A stretch of DNA of 64,000 nucleotides from Bacteroidaceae bacterium (GCA_017556045.1 JAFZFF010000067.1:1-64000), one strand, 5' to 3'. Numbered from the stretch's first letter, positions 18,764 through 28,568 are shown. The notes: generated from the sequence alone by a model not told the origin. Numbers and translations: made by a program.

Positions 18764-21007
18764 TTATTCATCAACGCGTACCACGGAACGGATATTGTTG
18801 AGTTTCTTAAGATTATCACAAATAACCTTAATATCATCAACATCATGCACACGGAGACGTATGGTACCATCAAAGATACCATCATAAGCCTCGATAAGAA
18901 TGCGCTCCATATTTACATTGAGTTCCTGCGATATGATATTTGTAATCTGATTCACCACACCCACACCGTCAATGCCCTTAATATTGAGCGACACGGAGAA
19001 GTACATCAGTTTGTGTGTACTCCACTGCGCAGCCACGATACGATTGCCATAAGCAGCCTTGAGTTTGGCTGCCATAGGGCACTTGCGCTGGTGGATAACA
19101 ATCTGCCCGTCATCATTAATGAATCCCAACACATCATCACCAGGTATAGGGTGACAACAGTCAGCCATATGATAGTTCTGTAGCGCCTCATCAGTAAGTA
19201 TGAGGGGACGTTTCTTATCAATCTTTTGATCAGCAACAGCAGACGGTGTAGGCAACGTAACATCTTCAGGCTTAGACTTGTTGCTGCGGAAAAGACGCTC
19301 AAGAATGTTTGTTGAGTTGCTCACTCCCTTCAGCGCACTGCGTTCAGCATCGCCCAACGCCACCATGCCACGTCCTATCGCCATGAGCAATTGGTCATAA
19401 TCCGAGAAGTTGTGCAAACGACACAAACGTGCAATGTTGTGTACCTCGAGTTGCAAATCCTCCTTTTCTGCAAAGGCGGTAATTAGTGCCTCTCCCTCCT
19501 TACGTGCTGCTCGGTCTTCGCGACGAAGTATGCCATTGATCTTGCTCTTAGCCTTGGCGGTAGTGACCATCGTAAGCCATTCATGCTTGACGTTTTGCGA
19601 CTTCGAGGTGAGTATCTCCACCTGGTCACCACTCTTCAGCACATGACTCATAGGCACAAGCTTATGATTTACCTTGGCACCGATACAATGGGTGCCCAAC
19701 ACAGAGTGTATCGAGAAGGCAAAGTCGAGTGCCGTACAGCCTTGCGGCATGGTCTTAATCTCGCCCTTAGGAGTGAAAACAAAGATCTCCGAAGCGTAGA
19801 GGTTAAGTTTGATAGCATCGAGGAAGTCCATCGCATCGGGCTGCGGATCATCGAGAATCTCCTTGATGGTATATAACCATTTATTCAAGTCCACCTCATC
19901 TTCCTCTGCGTAGCCACCCTCTTTATACTTCCAGTGCGCAGCCACACCCTGCTCGGCGATGTCATCCATGCGTCGGCTTCGTATCTGCACCTCTACCCAC
20001 TCACCATGATTACTCATGAGAGTCATATGTAGCGCCTGATATCCATTGGTCTTGGGCTGATTCACCCAATCGCGGAAACGGTCGGGATGCGTACGGTATA
20101 TCTGTGAAAGAGCTATATATATATTGAAGCACTCATTGGCCTCCTCCTTGGGATTCTTAGGCTCGAAGATGATGCGGACTGCAAGAATATCGAATATTTC
20201 ATCGAAAGTCAAATGCTTGTTTTGCATCTTCTTCCATATCGAATAGGGAGACTTGATGCGTCCCGTGAGCGTATACTCCACACCCATTTCCTTGAGTTTA
20301 TCCTTGATGGGAGCGGTGAAGTCTGCAAAGAGTTTCTCGCGCTCTGCCTGCGTGATAGCTAGTTTATCCTCTATGACCGCATACTCCTCGGGATGTTCAT
20401 ACTTGAAGCTGAGGTTCTCGAGCTCCATCTTTATTTTATTCAGTCCGAGACGATGCGCTATGGGAGCATAGATATACAGTGTCTCACCCGCAATCTTATA
20501 CTGTTTATTGGGCGCCATATGCTCGAGGGTACGCATATTATGCAAGCGATCAGCAATCTTGATGAGTATCACGCGTATATCCTCTGACATTGTCAGCAGC
20601 AGTTTCTTGAAGTTCTCCGTCTGCGCCGAAGCCTTGTCACCGAAAATACCTCCCGAAATCTTGGTGAGTCCATCCACGATCTGCGCAATTTTGGGACCAA
20701 AGAGATTGGAGATATCCTCCACGGTGTATTCCGTATCCTCCACTACATCATGTAGCAGCGCTGCACATATCGAGGTAGAGCCCAATCCTATCTCCTCGCT
20801 CACCACGCGCGCCACAGCGATGGGGTGCAGTATATAGGGCTCGCCCGAGTTGCGTCGCACACCCTTGTGAGCATGCTTGGCAAAGTTAAATGCACGGGTG
20901 ATGATATCCACCTTCTTGCGATGCTTCGATGCGAGATAGGTAGCCAACATTCCTTGGAATGCTTCATTGATAATCCGTTCTTCGGCTTGCTCCTTTTCTA
21001 TGTCCAT
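18764..21007 (-). CDS. rel: Bifunctional RelA/SpoT-type (p)ppGpp synthetase/hydrolase
   Basis: The 747-residue protein makes and degrades the alarmone (p)ppGpp. The N-terminal HD domain is intact (LLHDVVEDTEYT and KIADRLHNMRTL), so hydrolase activity is expected. The synthetase domain carries RIKSPYSIWKKM, FDILAVRII and YQALHMTLMSNHGEWVEVQIR. A TGS domain (about 400-460) and an ACT domain (about 670-747) follow. Both catalytic centres appear present, as in bifunctional Rel rather than RelA. It is the second gene after mltD, 46 bases apart. Its stringent role acts in the cytosol on ribosomes. Confidence 0.95.
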   Translation of the reverse strand: MDIEKEQAEERIINEAFQGMLATYLASKHRKKVDIITRAFNFAKHAHKGVRRNSGEPYILHPIAVARVVSEEIGLGSTSICAALLHDVVEDTEYTVEDISNLFGPKIAQIVDGLTKISGGIFGDKASAQTENFKKLLLTMSEDIRVILIKIADRLHNMRTLEHMAPNKQYKIAGETLYIYAPIAHRLGLNKIKMELENLSFKYEHPEEYAVIEDKLAITQAEREKLFADFTAPIKDKLKEMGVEYTLTGRIKSPYSIWKKMQNKHLTFDEIFDILAVRIIFEPKNPKEEANECFNIYIALSQIYRTHPDRFRDWVNQPKTNGYQALHMTLMSNHGEWVEVQIRSRRMDDIAEQGVAAHWKYKEGGYAEEDEVDLNKWLYTIKEILDDPQPDAMDFLDAIKLNLYASEIFVFTPKGEIKTMPQGCTALDFAFSIHSVLGTHCIGAKVNHKLVPMSHVLKSGDQVEILTSKSQNVKHEWLTMVTTAKAKSKINGILRREDRAARKEGEALITAFAEKEDLQLEVHNIARLCRLHNFSDYDQLLMAIGRGMVALGDAERSALKGVSNSTNILERLFRSNKSKPEDVTLPTPSAVADQKIDKKRPLILTDEALQNYHMADCCHPIPGDDVLGFINDDGQIVIHQRKCPMAAKLKAAYGNRIVAAQWSTHKLMYFSVSLNIKGIDGVGVVNQITNIISQELNVNMERILIEAYDGIFDGTIRLRVHDVDDIKVICDNLKKLNNIRSVVRVDE

Positions 21008-21053
21008 AGCATTAATGAATATTGATTGATCGATGGATAATCTGCTTATTCTC

Positions 21054-22421
21054 TTATCTCGGGTATACTTTCAGCGTCTTACCTGCTACAATATTGGTAC
21101 TCTTGAGATTGTTCCAGCGCTTCAGGTCAGTCACTGTCACTCGGTAGCGTCGTGCGATAGTCGACAATGTCTCTCCGCTACGTATCTTATGTGTCACGTA
21201 TCCACTATTTGTCGCCTGATTCTTGATTTCTTTTACCTTCTCTTCAGAGAAATATTTGTCACGCTCATAGTTGTATATAGAGTCTCCAGCAACGATAAAG
21301 TCACGAATCATGTCCTCGGGAAGACGCAGCGAGTTGGGCTGAAACTTACCAGGAATGACATTCTCCTTATACTGAGGATTTAGTCCGCGCAATGTCTCCA
21401 AGTCAATATCACACACCGCAGCTATCTGATCGAAGTGAAGCAATCTGTTCACCATCACCGTATCGGTTTGCAGCGGCAACTTGCTCTCCATAGGACATAT
21501 ACCATGCTCTGCATGATAGGTCATAATATAGGTTGCAGCAATGAATGCCGGCACATAGCCACGTGTCTCACGCGGCAGATAGTAGTAAATATCCCAAAAG
21601 TTAGACTTACCTCCCGAGCGATATATCGCCTTGCTCACATTACCTGGACCGCAGTTATAGGCCGCAATCGCCAAAGTCCAGTCGCCGAACTTATCATATA
21701 GAACACGCAGATACTTAGCTGCCGCCCATGTTGCCTTCACTGGGTCGCGGCGATCATCCACGAGACTGTTCTGCTTGAGGCCATACAACTTGCCTGTACT
21801 ATACATAAACTGCCACAATCCTGTTGCACCCACACGTGATACAGCCACGGGGTTGAGCGCCGACTCTATCACTGGCAGATACTTCAACTCAATAGGCACG
21901 TCATTGACATCCAGCGCCTGCTCTATCAGCGGTTCATAATAGTTCATCATACCCAGCATATACGATACCTGGTGACGCAACTTCGTAGCATAACGATCGA
22001 TATGTGTACGCACCGGCTGATTATATACCATCGGCACTATACAAGGCAAGTTAGCGAGTCGCTCCGTGTATACCGTATCACTAAAGAGCGGATTCACACT
22101 CGTAGCCGTACAGGTAGTATCCACCATCAAGAATGTATTGGCATACCAGCTATTAAGCAAACTATCCATTTCGCCCGACATACTCTCAATCACTACCAGC
22201 GAGTCATCCTTGATTGCCGTCCACTCTTCTGGTATCTGTATGCGCTGGTGAGCCACCTCTTGCACCTCTACTATCAGCGCCGCCGTATCCTCTACGAGTG
22301 CCACCACCGCCGTGTCAGCAGAAGCTAAAGGTCTATCGCCTGCATGATTAAAAATCTTCTTCGAACATCCGCACAGCAACACCAGTGCAGACAATGCCAT
22401 ATAAATTGTTTTCTTCATCAT
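21054..22421 (-). CDS. mltD: Membrane-bound lytic murein transglycosylase D-like lipoprotein
   Basis: A lipoprotein signal ends in LLCGC, with two Met codons at the start (22421 and 22418). The 455-residue protein has an SLT transglycosylase domain around residues 145-270 (KYLPVIESALNPVAVSRVGA, AIAAYNCGPGNVSKAI) and one C-terminal LysM motif (HKIRSGETLSTIARRYRV). The catalytic Glu lies in VIESAL. It cleaves peptidoglycan glycan strands with anhydro-muramic acid formation. In many Bacteroidetes a parA-parB-mltD-rel order is found; here parAB are absent upstream. The promoter has a perfect -33/-7 pair. Confidence 0.92.
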   Translation of the reverse strand: MMKKTIYMALSALVLLCGCSKKIFNHAGDRPLASADTAVVALVEDTAALIVEVQEVAHQRIQIPEEWTAIKDDSLVVIESMSGEMDSLLNSWYANTFLMVDTTCTATSVNPLFSDTVYTERLANLPCIVPMVYNQPVRTHIDRYATKLRHQVSYMLGMMNYYEPLIEQALDVNDVPIELKYLPVIESALNPVAVSRVGATGLWQFMYSTGKLYGLKQNSLVDDRRDPVKATWAAAKYLRVLYDKFGDWTLAIAAYNCGPGNVSKAIYRSGGKSNFWDIYYYLPRETRGYVPAFIAATYIMTYHAEHGICPMESKLPLQTDTVMVNRLLHFDQIAAVCDIDLETLRGLNPQYKENVIPGKFQPNSLRLPEDMIRDFIVAGDSIYNYERDKYFSEEKVKEIKNQATNSGYVTHKIRSGETLSTIARRYRVTVTDLKRWNNLKSTNIVAGKTLKVYPR

Positions 22422-22442
22422 TATTGTTTATTATACAAGCTA

Positions 22443-22474
22443 CAAAGTTAGTGAAAGCCAAGCGAAATATCAAA
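22443..22474 (-). promoter_or_regulatory. Promoter of the mltD-rel operon
   Basis: Minus-strand TTTG (22474-22471) and TAACTTTG (22450-22443) are spaced by 20 bases, a perfect match to the Bacteroidetes consensus. Confidence 0.8.
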
Positions 22475-22613
22475 TTTTAGCGAACGATTGTAACGGGAAA
22501 GCACACTTTTCTATTGCGAAGCAAGGCCAGATAAAGCCCACTTAAGCAAGCTATTCACTTCAAAGGTAACACATCACACAATATCCCTCCCAGCACCACG
22601 TTAAATATCACAT

Positions 22614-23306
22614 ATGCATCAGACACCCATCCACCGCCCCCTTGAGGTGCAGACCACCGATGATGGCTCCGCTACCCTCTTCGTGCCCGAACTCGACGAG
22701 CACTACCACTCCGTAAAGGGAGCCTATACCGAGGCTCTCCATATCTACCGAGACTGCGCCTACCAGTATGCAGCCGAACGCTCCCCATCATCGCCCCTGC
22801 GCCTGCTCGAGATAGGCTTTGGCACTGGCCTCAACGCTGCCGTCACCGCTATGGCAGCTACACCGGAACATCCCCTCCACTATATCACCCTCGAGAAGTA
22901 CCCCGTGTCGCCCGCCCTCGTCGGACAGCTCGGATACAACGCCTTCGTCGACGAATCGCTCTTCTCCGCCATACATGCCGCTCCTTGGGAGCAACCTAGC
23001 CCCATCACCCCTCATTTCGTAATCGAAAAGCGCTGTTGCGACCTCCTCACCGCTCCGCTCCCCACCGATATCGACATTGTCTATTTCGACGCCTTTGCCC
23101 CGGAGAAACAACCCGAGATGTGGAGCGCACCCATCTTCGCCCGCCTCTACCAAGCCATGCGCCCCGGCGCCATCCTCACCACCTACTGTGCCAAGGGTGT
23201 CATCCGTCGTCTGCTACAGTCCACCGGATTCACCGTAGAGCGACTTGCAGGTCCTATAGGAGGCAAGCGCGAGATACTCAGAGCGACTAAAAACGAGACA
23301 GAGTAA
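22614..23306 (+). CDS. mnmD: tRNA (5-methylaminomethyl-2-thiouridine) methyltransferase, MnmD type
   Basis: The 230-residue protein matches stand-alone MnmD, the methyltransferase half of the bifunctional MnmC of enterobacteria. SAM-binding LLEIGFGTGLNAAVTAMAA (motif I) and the signature YFDAFAPEKQPEMW with the following FARLYQAMRPGAILTTYCAKG are clear. It should methylate the wobble uridine of tRNAs reading split codon boxes. The DNA is richer in G and C than the flanks, but the codon choice is normal for this window. It diverges from mltD and stands alone. Confidence 0.92.
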   Translation: MHQTPIHRPLEVQTTDDGSATLFVPELDEHYHSVKGAYTEALHIYRDCAYQYAAERSPSSPLRLLEIGFGTGLNAAVTAMAATPEHPLHYITLEKYPVSPALVGQLGYNAFVDESLFSAIHAAPWEQPSPITPHFVIEKRCCDLLTAPLPTDIDIVYFDAFAPEKQPEMWSAPIFARLYQAMRPGAILTTYCAKGVIRRLLQSTGFTVERLAGPIGGKREILRATKNETE

Positions 23307-23395
23307 ACCACACAAATCTATCATCCCAGCGGAGAGAACACATATTATATATAAGGTTCTCTCTCAATTACCATGCAATAGCTTTAATAATAGAA

Positions 23396-23424
23396 GGAGG
23401 CCACTTCATTCATAAGTAGCCTCC
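23396..23424 (-). terminator. Terminator of the oxidoreductase gene
   Basis: GGAGGCCACTT and AAGTAGCCTCC pair around CATTCAT with one mismatch. On the minus strand the hairpin is followed by a T-rich TTCTATTATT tract, so it fits the gene that ends at 23452. Confidence 0.65.
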
Positions 23425-23451
23425 AAACTTATTACATAGTTATCACAAATA

Positions 23452-24609
23452 CTACTTTTCCCATTTCACCCACGCAGCATTCTTTGCCGAAGACTCTACT
23501 ACGGCTTCTACAAACTGCATTCCTTCGATTCCATCCTTCGTAGAGGGGAAGTCGAGGCAGCATTCTGAGGGCTCGCGCTGCTCGGCATCGGCCATCAAGG
23601 TGAGAGCGAAGTTACGGTAGAGGTTGGCAAAGGCAGGGATAAATCCTTCGGGGTGACCGCCAGGAACACGTGAATTGTGCTGAGCTGCAGGAGACACGAT
23701 ACTTGCGGTAGCGGTACGAATATTCTCAGCCACTCCATCCACTGGACGGAACACCATGGTATTGGGGCTATCCTGACGCCATTCGAGGCCGCCCTTCTCA
23801 CCATATATCCTTATATTAAGTCCATTCTCGACACCCGCACACACTTGTGATGCGCTGAGCAAACAACGAGCACCACCTTCGTAGCGTATCATCACGGTAC
23901 CATCATCGTCGAGCTGACGATTGGGAACGAATGAGTTAAGCTCTGCACAGAGTTCTACTACCTGAAGTCCTGTGATGTAGTTGGCCAAATGGAAGGCATG
24001 CGTACCGATATCACCCATACAGCCAGCCTTGCCCGAACGTGCGGGATCTACTCGCCAAGATGCTTGTTTGTTGACATCTGCACAGTCTGTAGAGAGCCAT
24101 CCCTGGGGATACTCTACATATATACGACGTATCTTACCCAGGTCGCCTCGTTGCACGCGGTAGCGAGCCTCCTTCACCAATGGATATCCGCTATAGGTAT
24201 GAGTCAGCAAGAGGCGCTTTCCCGTGCGCTCAGCAATCTCAGCGAGGCTTTTAGCCTCTTCCAATGAATAGGTGATAGGCTTATCTAACGCTACGTGAAA
24301 ACCTGCCTCCATGGCCATCGCTGCGGGTGCATAGTGCAGATGGTTGGGGGTCACGATAGAGAGAAAATCCATGCGTTCCCCTACGGGAAGCTGAGACTCC
24401 TTTTCTATCATTTCTTGATATGAGGTGTATACGCGATTTTCGGGCAGACAGAGTTCCTCGCCTGTCTTGGCTGACTTCTCGGGATCTGAGCTAAAGCAGC
24501 CACATACGAGCTCTATCAAACCGTCTAAGTTAGCAGCCATGCGGTGTACGGGACCGATAAAAGAGCCAGGGCCTCCGCCCAACATGCCCATCTTGATTTT
24601 CTTTTTCAT
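23452..24609 (-). CDS. Gfo/Idh/MocA-family NAD(P)-dependent oxidoreductase
   Basis: The 385-residue protein has the Rossmann start KMGMLGGGPGSFIGPVHRMA and the family motif FHVALDKPIT, where Lys binds the substrate. A C-terminal alpha/beta domain has ACMGDIGTHAFHLANYITG, containing the catalytic His. Family members oxidise sugar derivatives such as inositols or glucose-like compounds. The precise substrate is not readable, and no catabolic partners are adjacent. It lacks a signal peptide and is cytosolic. It lies 60 bases downstream of the yjdM gene in the same direction. Confidence 0.9.
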   Translation of the reverse strand: MKKKIKMGMLGGGPGSFIGPVHRMAANLDGLIELVCGCFSSDPEKSAKTGEELCLPENRVYTSYQEMIEKESQLPVGERMDFLSIVTPNHLHYAPAAMAMEAGFHVALDKPITYSLEEAKSLAEIAERTGKRLLLTHTYSGYPLVKEARYRVQRGDLGKIRRIYVEYPQGWLSTDCADVNKQASWRVDPARSGKAGCMGDIGTHAFHLANYITGLQVVELCAELNSFVPNRQLDDDGTVMIRYEGGARCLLSASQVCAGVENGLNIRIYGEKGGLEWRQDSPNTMVFRPVDGVAENIRTATASIVSPAAQHNSRVPGGHPEGFIPAFANLYRNFALTLMADAEQREPSECCLDFPSTKDGIEGMQFVEAVVESSAKNAAWVKWEK

Positions 24610-24669
24610 GTTTGTATTATATTTAGTTGGTTATTGGCGTAATTGTTACGAATCGGCAGAAAGGGAGGA

Positions 24670-25002
24670 TTACTTCTTCAAGAAGCAAGTCTTGAGCACT
24701 ATACCACTGCCATCAATCTTACAGTCCACCTCTTCGGGATTTTCGGTCAGGCGAATGCTCTTTACCTTAGTGCCTCGCTTGATGACCATCGATGAGCCTT
24801 TGACCTTGAGATCCTTGATGACTGTCACAGAGTCACCATCAAACAGCTCTGCGCCATTGCTATCTCTGGGCACTTCTGCAACCTCTACGGCAGATGCATC
24901 TTCCTCGTTAAACTCATGTCCGCAATCGGGACACACATACAGTGAACCGTCAAAATATACATATTCACCACTGCACTTGGGGCATTTTGTGATTTCGCTC
25001 AT
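24670..25002 (-). CDS. yjdM: PhnA/YjdM-type zinc-ribbon protein
   Basis: The 110-residue protein has an N-terminal zinc ribbon (CPKCSGEYVYFDGSLYVCPDC, four Cys in two CxxC knuckles) and a C-terminal PhnA domain (LFDGDSVTVIKDLKVKG). It is the common small YjdM protein, wrongly linked in old annotation with phosphonate use; its role is unknown. It is probably the first gene of an operon with the oxidoreductase, since 60 bases separate them. Its promoter carries the same extended spacer element as aspS and glnS. Confidence 0.88.
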   Translation of the reverse strand: MSEITKCPKCSGEYVYFDGSLYVCPDCGHEFNEEDASAVEVAEVPRDSNGAELFDGDSVTVIKDLKVKGSSMVIKRGTKVKSIRLTENPEEVDCKIDGSGIVLKTCFLKK

Positions 25003-25041
25003 TTCTTACTTTCTTTAATTGTTATTATCCGTATTCATCGG

Positions 25042-25070
25042 CAAATATACAAATAAGCGAGCGAAAAACA
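25042..25070 (-). promoter_or_regulatory. Promoter of yjdM with shared extended element
   Basis: Minus-strand TATATTTG (25049-25042) is preceded by TTTTTCGCTCGCTTATTTG, nearly identical to the spacer before the DUF6078-type gene. Further upstream, AAGCAAGCTCGATG resembles the equivalent part of the glnS modules. Confidence 0.7.
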
Positions 25071-25199
25071 TCGAGCTTGCTTGAATATTTTTTACTACGA
25101 GCGAAAACGCGGCATGAAAGCATTGGCCAAAAAACCCAAAACAAGTTTTAATTTCATTGAATCTCTGCCTCGCTCAGTAAAGGAAAAGTAAACTTAGAC

Positions 25200-25330
25200 T
25201 CCTCTGGGGAGATAAACCTAAAAGCTGCAAGCAGCACTCCTCGGGAAAACTAAAGTTTTCTTCGTCGCAGACCAATGCTCATTCCGCATTGCCGTCGCAA
25301 CCGACGCTTTCATACCGCGTCGGCGCTCGT
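25200..25330. repeat. Degenerate intergenic repeat remnant
   Basis: The region contains GCACTCCTCGGGAAAACTAA (from 25233), which recurs with one change at 51243, and a nearby TAAACCTAAA block also found there in another order. Neither copy encodes a plausible protein. The surrounding GCATTGCCGTCGCAACCGAC and CCGCGTCGGCGCTCG are palindrome-rich. Confidence 0.5.
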
Positions 25331-25340
25331 TGAGATTTGA

Positions 25341-25533
25341 TTTTTCGCTCGCCTTGCACTATCTTTAATCCACTTTGGTGCTTGAAGATAGGCTACGGCT
25401 CGGAAAAACTCAAACAAGTTTGGTTTTTCGCTCGCCTTGCACTATCTTTAATCCACTTTGGTGCTTGAAGATAGGCTACGGCTCGGAAAAACTCAAACAA
25501 GTTTGGTTTTTCGCTCGCCTTGCACTATCTTTG
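25341..25533 (+). repeat. 83-bp tandem promoter-bearing repeat upstream of aspS
   Basis: Copies start at 25341, 25424 and 25507. The first two are identical over 83 bases. The third is partial and ends in the active promoter. Each copy contains TTTTTCGCTCGCCTTGCAC followed by TATCTTT, with A replacing the last G of the -7 element in copies 1 and 2 and G in copy 3. The exact identity indicates a recent duplication. No open frame is involved. Confidence 0.85.
25502..25533 (+). promoter_or_regulatory. Promoter of aspS
   Basis: TTTG (25502-25505) and TATCTTTG (25526-25533) are 20 bases apart, a full consensus match. The start site should lie near 25540, with a leader of about 38 bases. Confidence 0.82.
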
Positions 25534-25577
25534 CAGATTGTTAATAAAGACATCAATAAACATATAAACAATATACT

Positions 25578-27338
25578 ATGTACAGAACGAATACTTGTGG
25601 AGAACTGCGTATCTCCAATGTTGGACAGAAGGTAACGTTGGCCGGATGGGTGCAACGTACCCGTAAGATGGGTGGTATGACATTCGTAGACCTTCGTGAC
25701 CGCTACGGACTCACCCAGTTGGTATTTGACGAAAACCACGACGCTGCGCTCACTGAGCAAGCTAACAAGTTGGGCCGCGAGTACGTGATCCAGATTACTG
25801 GTACCGTGAGCGAGCGCTCAAGCAAGAATAATAAGATTGAGACTGGCGACATTGAGATAATCGTAGACTCTATGACCGTGCTCAATGCATCACAGACCCC
25901 TCCCTTCACTATCGAGGACAACACTGATGGCGGTGACGACATCCGCATGAAGTACCGCTACCTCGACCTGCGCCGCAATGCTGTGCGCCGCAACCTTGAG
26001 CTTCGCCACAAGATGGCCTTCGAGGTACGCCGTTATCTCGACGAGCGTGGCTTCCTTGAGGTGGAGACCCCTATCCTCATCGGTTCTACTCCCGAGGGTG
26101 CACGCGACTTCGTAGTGCCTTCACGCATGAACCCCGGACAGTTCTACGCATTGCCTCAGAGCCCTCAGCTCTTCAAGCAAATCTTGATGGTATCAGGCTT
26201 TGACCGTTACTTCCAGATCGTGAAGTGCTTCCGCGACGAGGACCTCCGTGCAGACCGTCAGCCCGAGTTTACACAGATCGACTGTGAGATGTCATTCGTA
26301 GAGCAGGAAGATGTAATCTCACTCTTCGAGGATATGTCAAAGCACCTGTTCAAGTCAATCCTCGGCATCGAGATGACAGAGCAGTTCCCCCGCATGACAT
26401 GGCACGATGCTATGAAGTACTACGGAAGCGACAAACCCGACTTGCGCTTCGACATGCGCTTCGTAGAGCTCATGGATGTACTCAAGGGGCACGGCTTCAG
26501 CGTATTTGATAGCGCTGAGTATATCGGTGGTATCTGCGCTAAGGGTGCAGCTACATACACCCGTAAGCAGCTCGACGCCCTCACCGAGTACGTTAAGCGT
26601 CCGCAGATCGGTGCTAAGGGTATGGTATATGCTCGCGTAGAGGCCGATGGTACTGTGAAGTCAAGCGTAGACAAGTTCTACACTCAGGAGGTACTCCAGC
26701 TGATGAAGGCAGCGATGAATGCCGAGCCCGGCGACCTCATCCTCATCCTCTCTGGTGACGACACTATGAAGACCCGCAAGCAGCTCTGCGAGCTCCGTCT
26801 CGAGGTAGCTGAGCAGCTCGGATTGCGCGATAAGAACAAGTTTGCTTGCCTCTGGGTAGTAGACTTCCCCATGTTTGAGTGGAGCGAAGAGGAGCAGCGC
26901 CTCATGGCTATGCACCACCCCTTCACCTCACCCAAGCCCGAAGATATCGAGCTTCTCTATACCAACCCAGCTGCCGTGCGTGCTAACGCTTACGACATGG
27001 TCATCAATGGTGTAGAGGTAGGCGGTGGCTCTATCCGTATCCACGACAATGAGCTGCAGAAGAAGGCCTTCGAGATCCTTGGCTTCTCTGAGGAGCGTGC
27101 ACAGTCACAGTTTGGCTACCTGCTCAGTGCGTTCAAGTATGGTGCTCCCCCTCATGGTGGTTTGGCTTATGGTCTCGACCGCTTCGTGAGCCTCTTCGCA
27201 GGTCTCGATAGCATCCGTGACTGTATCGCATTCCCCAAGAACAACTCTGGCCGCGACGTCATGATCGATGCTCCTGCACCTCTCGAGCAGGCTCAGCTCG
27301 ACGAGCTCAACATCCTCGTTGACCTGAAGGAGAAATAA
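25578..27338 (+). CDS. aspS: Aspartyl-tRNA synthetase
   Basis: The 586-residue class II synthetase charges tRNA-Asp in the cytosol. The OB-fold anticodon domain (about 1-110) includes [20 protein letters not shown]. Class II motifs follow: [20 protein letters not shown], the motif 2 region [18 protein letters not shown], and motif 3 [20 protein letters not shown] insertion domain lies at about 300-420. The length fits bacterial-type AspRS. Whether it is discriminating cannot be settled by eye. It is monocistronic, followed by a hairpin terminator. Its promoter region is triplicated in part. Confidence 0.97.
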   Translation: MYRTNTCGELRISNVGQKVTLAGWVQRTRKMGGMTFVDLRDRYGLTQLVFDENHDAALTEQANKLGREYVIQITGTVSERSSKNNKIETGDIEIIVDSMTVLNASQTPPFTIEDNTDGGDDIRMKYRYLDLRRNAVRRNLELRHKMAFEVRRYLDERGFLEVETPILIGSTPEGARDFVVPSRMNPGQFYALPQSPQLFKQILMVSGFDRYFQIVKCFRDEDLRADRQPEFTQIDCEMSFVEQEDVISLFEDMSKHLFKSILGIEMTEQFPRMTWHDAMKYYGSDKPDLRFDMRFVELMDVLKGHGFSVFDSAEYIGGICAKGAATYTRKQLDALTEYVKRPQIGAKGMVYARVEADGTVKSSVDKFYTQEVLQLMKAAMNAEPGDLILILSGDDTMKTRKQLCELRLEVAEQLGLRDKNKFACLWVVDFPMFEWSEEEQRLMAMHHPFTSPKPEDIELLYTNPAAVRANAYDMVINGVEVGGGSIRIHDNELQKKAFEILGFSEERAQSQFGYLLSAFKYGAPPHGGLAYGLDRFVSLFAGLDSIRDCIAFPKNNSGRDVMIDAPAPLEQAQLDELNILVDLKEK

Positions 27339-27365
27339 TCTGTAACGATACATATCTACAAAGTG

Positions 27366-27390
27366 AAAGCCGTCCATTCTGGGCGGCTTT
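27366..27390 (+). terminator. Terminator of aspS
   Basis: AAAGCCGTCC and GGGCGGCTTT pair around ATTCT with one wobble. The following T-rich part is short (ACTTATTTTC). On the other strand it may also serve the convergent hydrolase gene. Confidence 0.75.
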
Positions 27391-27411
27391 ACTTATTTTC
27401 GTAGAGTATCT

Positions 27412-28494
27412 TCACTTAATGCTCACCATCTCTACGGGCTGAGTCTCGCTCTTATCCATCGGGTGCCACTGATACTTGACGCGAGCAAAGTCAATCTCCT
27501 TGACATCGATGCAGCGTATATGATTGTTATACGAGGTCTTGTAGTAGACCTTGCCATTGGTAAGGTCTATGGCCGACGTCCACTGGGTGGCGCTGGGTAT
27601 GTCGGGACCTTCACCACGCTTGTGCTCCGTACCGATGGGGATGTCAAAGTTGTTCAGGATATGGAAACACTGAGTCACCGTACTGAAGCCATCGGGGCGC
27701 TGAGGTGCCGTATTGCGATAGAAGGCCGCACGCACAAATCGTGAGGGAGGTGTAGCATCGCCGGGCAAGCCAAGGAAACCCGAGTTGCCCCCAAAGGGAC
27801 TCAACGCTTGCTCTCCAAGTAGTTGGTTGGGGGCACTGCCCGGGACGAGGTTCACATAGTTATTCAAGTTTGCCAAATGCCATGGGAAGCCTGGCGAGTT
27901 GGTGAGTACACCCACGGTATTGTCATAGAAGTGGGGCACACCATCGACAAACTCGAGCACCACCTGACGTCCGCTCTTGTCGCCGATACGGTAATGTACC
28001 ACAGCATCAGCATCGAGGCCCACCACACGCACCTTGCCCGAGGTGATAGCCTCCTTCACCTCATCCACGGTAGCAAACTGCGATAGCATCCACGCATTGA
28101 GCTGCAGGTCACCCACGCTACGATCTGCCTCATTAGGATTGTAGGGAAGGTAGCTACCATAGTTGGGGAAGAAGAAGAGACCGGTAGAGAGACCTGCCTC
28201 ATTGACACCCTCGGCAATAAACTCCTTCTGCACTACACATAAGCCCACCACACCATACTTGGCGGTAAACTTCAGTCCGTTCAGCGCATTGGGCGTATAC
28301 GACTGCATCTCATGTCCGCGAGGGATGATTACATACTCACTGATAAGCTTCAGTGCTGCTCCCTCGATGGTGCGTGCCTGCACATAACTGCCATCTTTAG
28401 CCGTAAGAGATATGCCCGTACAGGCCACTGCCGAGGCCGCACCTCCACACAAGGCGGCACAACCTATAAGAAAACTTTTAGCCATTGTATTCAT
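27412..28494 (-). CDS. Ntn-fold linear amide hydrolase (choloylglycine hydrolase family)
   Basis: The start taken is ATG 28494 (MNTMAKSF...); ATG 28485 is equally possible, and the longer frame begins with TTG. The ~360-residue protein has a signal peptide, and cleavage after AVA would expose Cys25 of CTGISL, the N-terminal nucleophile of bile salt hydrolases and penicillin V acylases. Family residues seen are ARTIE (Arg near the active site) and TNSPGFPWHLANL (substrate Asn). It is therefore a periplasmic amidohydrolase; bile acid conjugates, N-acyl amino acids or penicillin V are all possible. It lies between aspS and uraA on the opposite strand to aspS. Confidence 0.85.
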   Translation of the reverse strand: MNTMAKSFLIGCAALCGGAASAVACTGISLTAKDGSYVQARTIEGAALKLISEYVIIPRGHEMQSYTPNALNGLKFTAKYGVVGLCVVQKEFIAEGVNEAGLSTGLFFFPNYGSYLPYNPNEADRSVGDLQLNAWMLSQFATVDEVKEAITSGKVRVVGLDADAVVHYRIGDKSGRQVVLEFVDGVPHFYDNTVGVLTNSPGFPWHLANLNNYVNLVPGSAPNQLLGEQALSPFGGNSGFLGLPGDATPPSRFVRAAFYRNTAPQRPDGFSTVTQCFHILNNFDIPIGTEHKRGEGPDIPSATQWTSAIDLTNGKVYYKTSYNNHIRCIDVKEIDFARVKYQWHPMDKSETQPVEMVSIK

Positions 28495-28568
28495 ACATTT
28501 CAATACTTAATATATCTCCTACGACAACACCCCACACCGCACGAATGTTCATGCCCATAAACGAAGCA

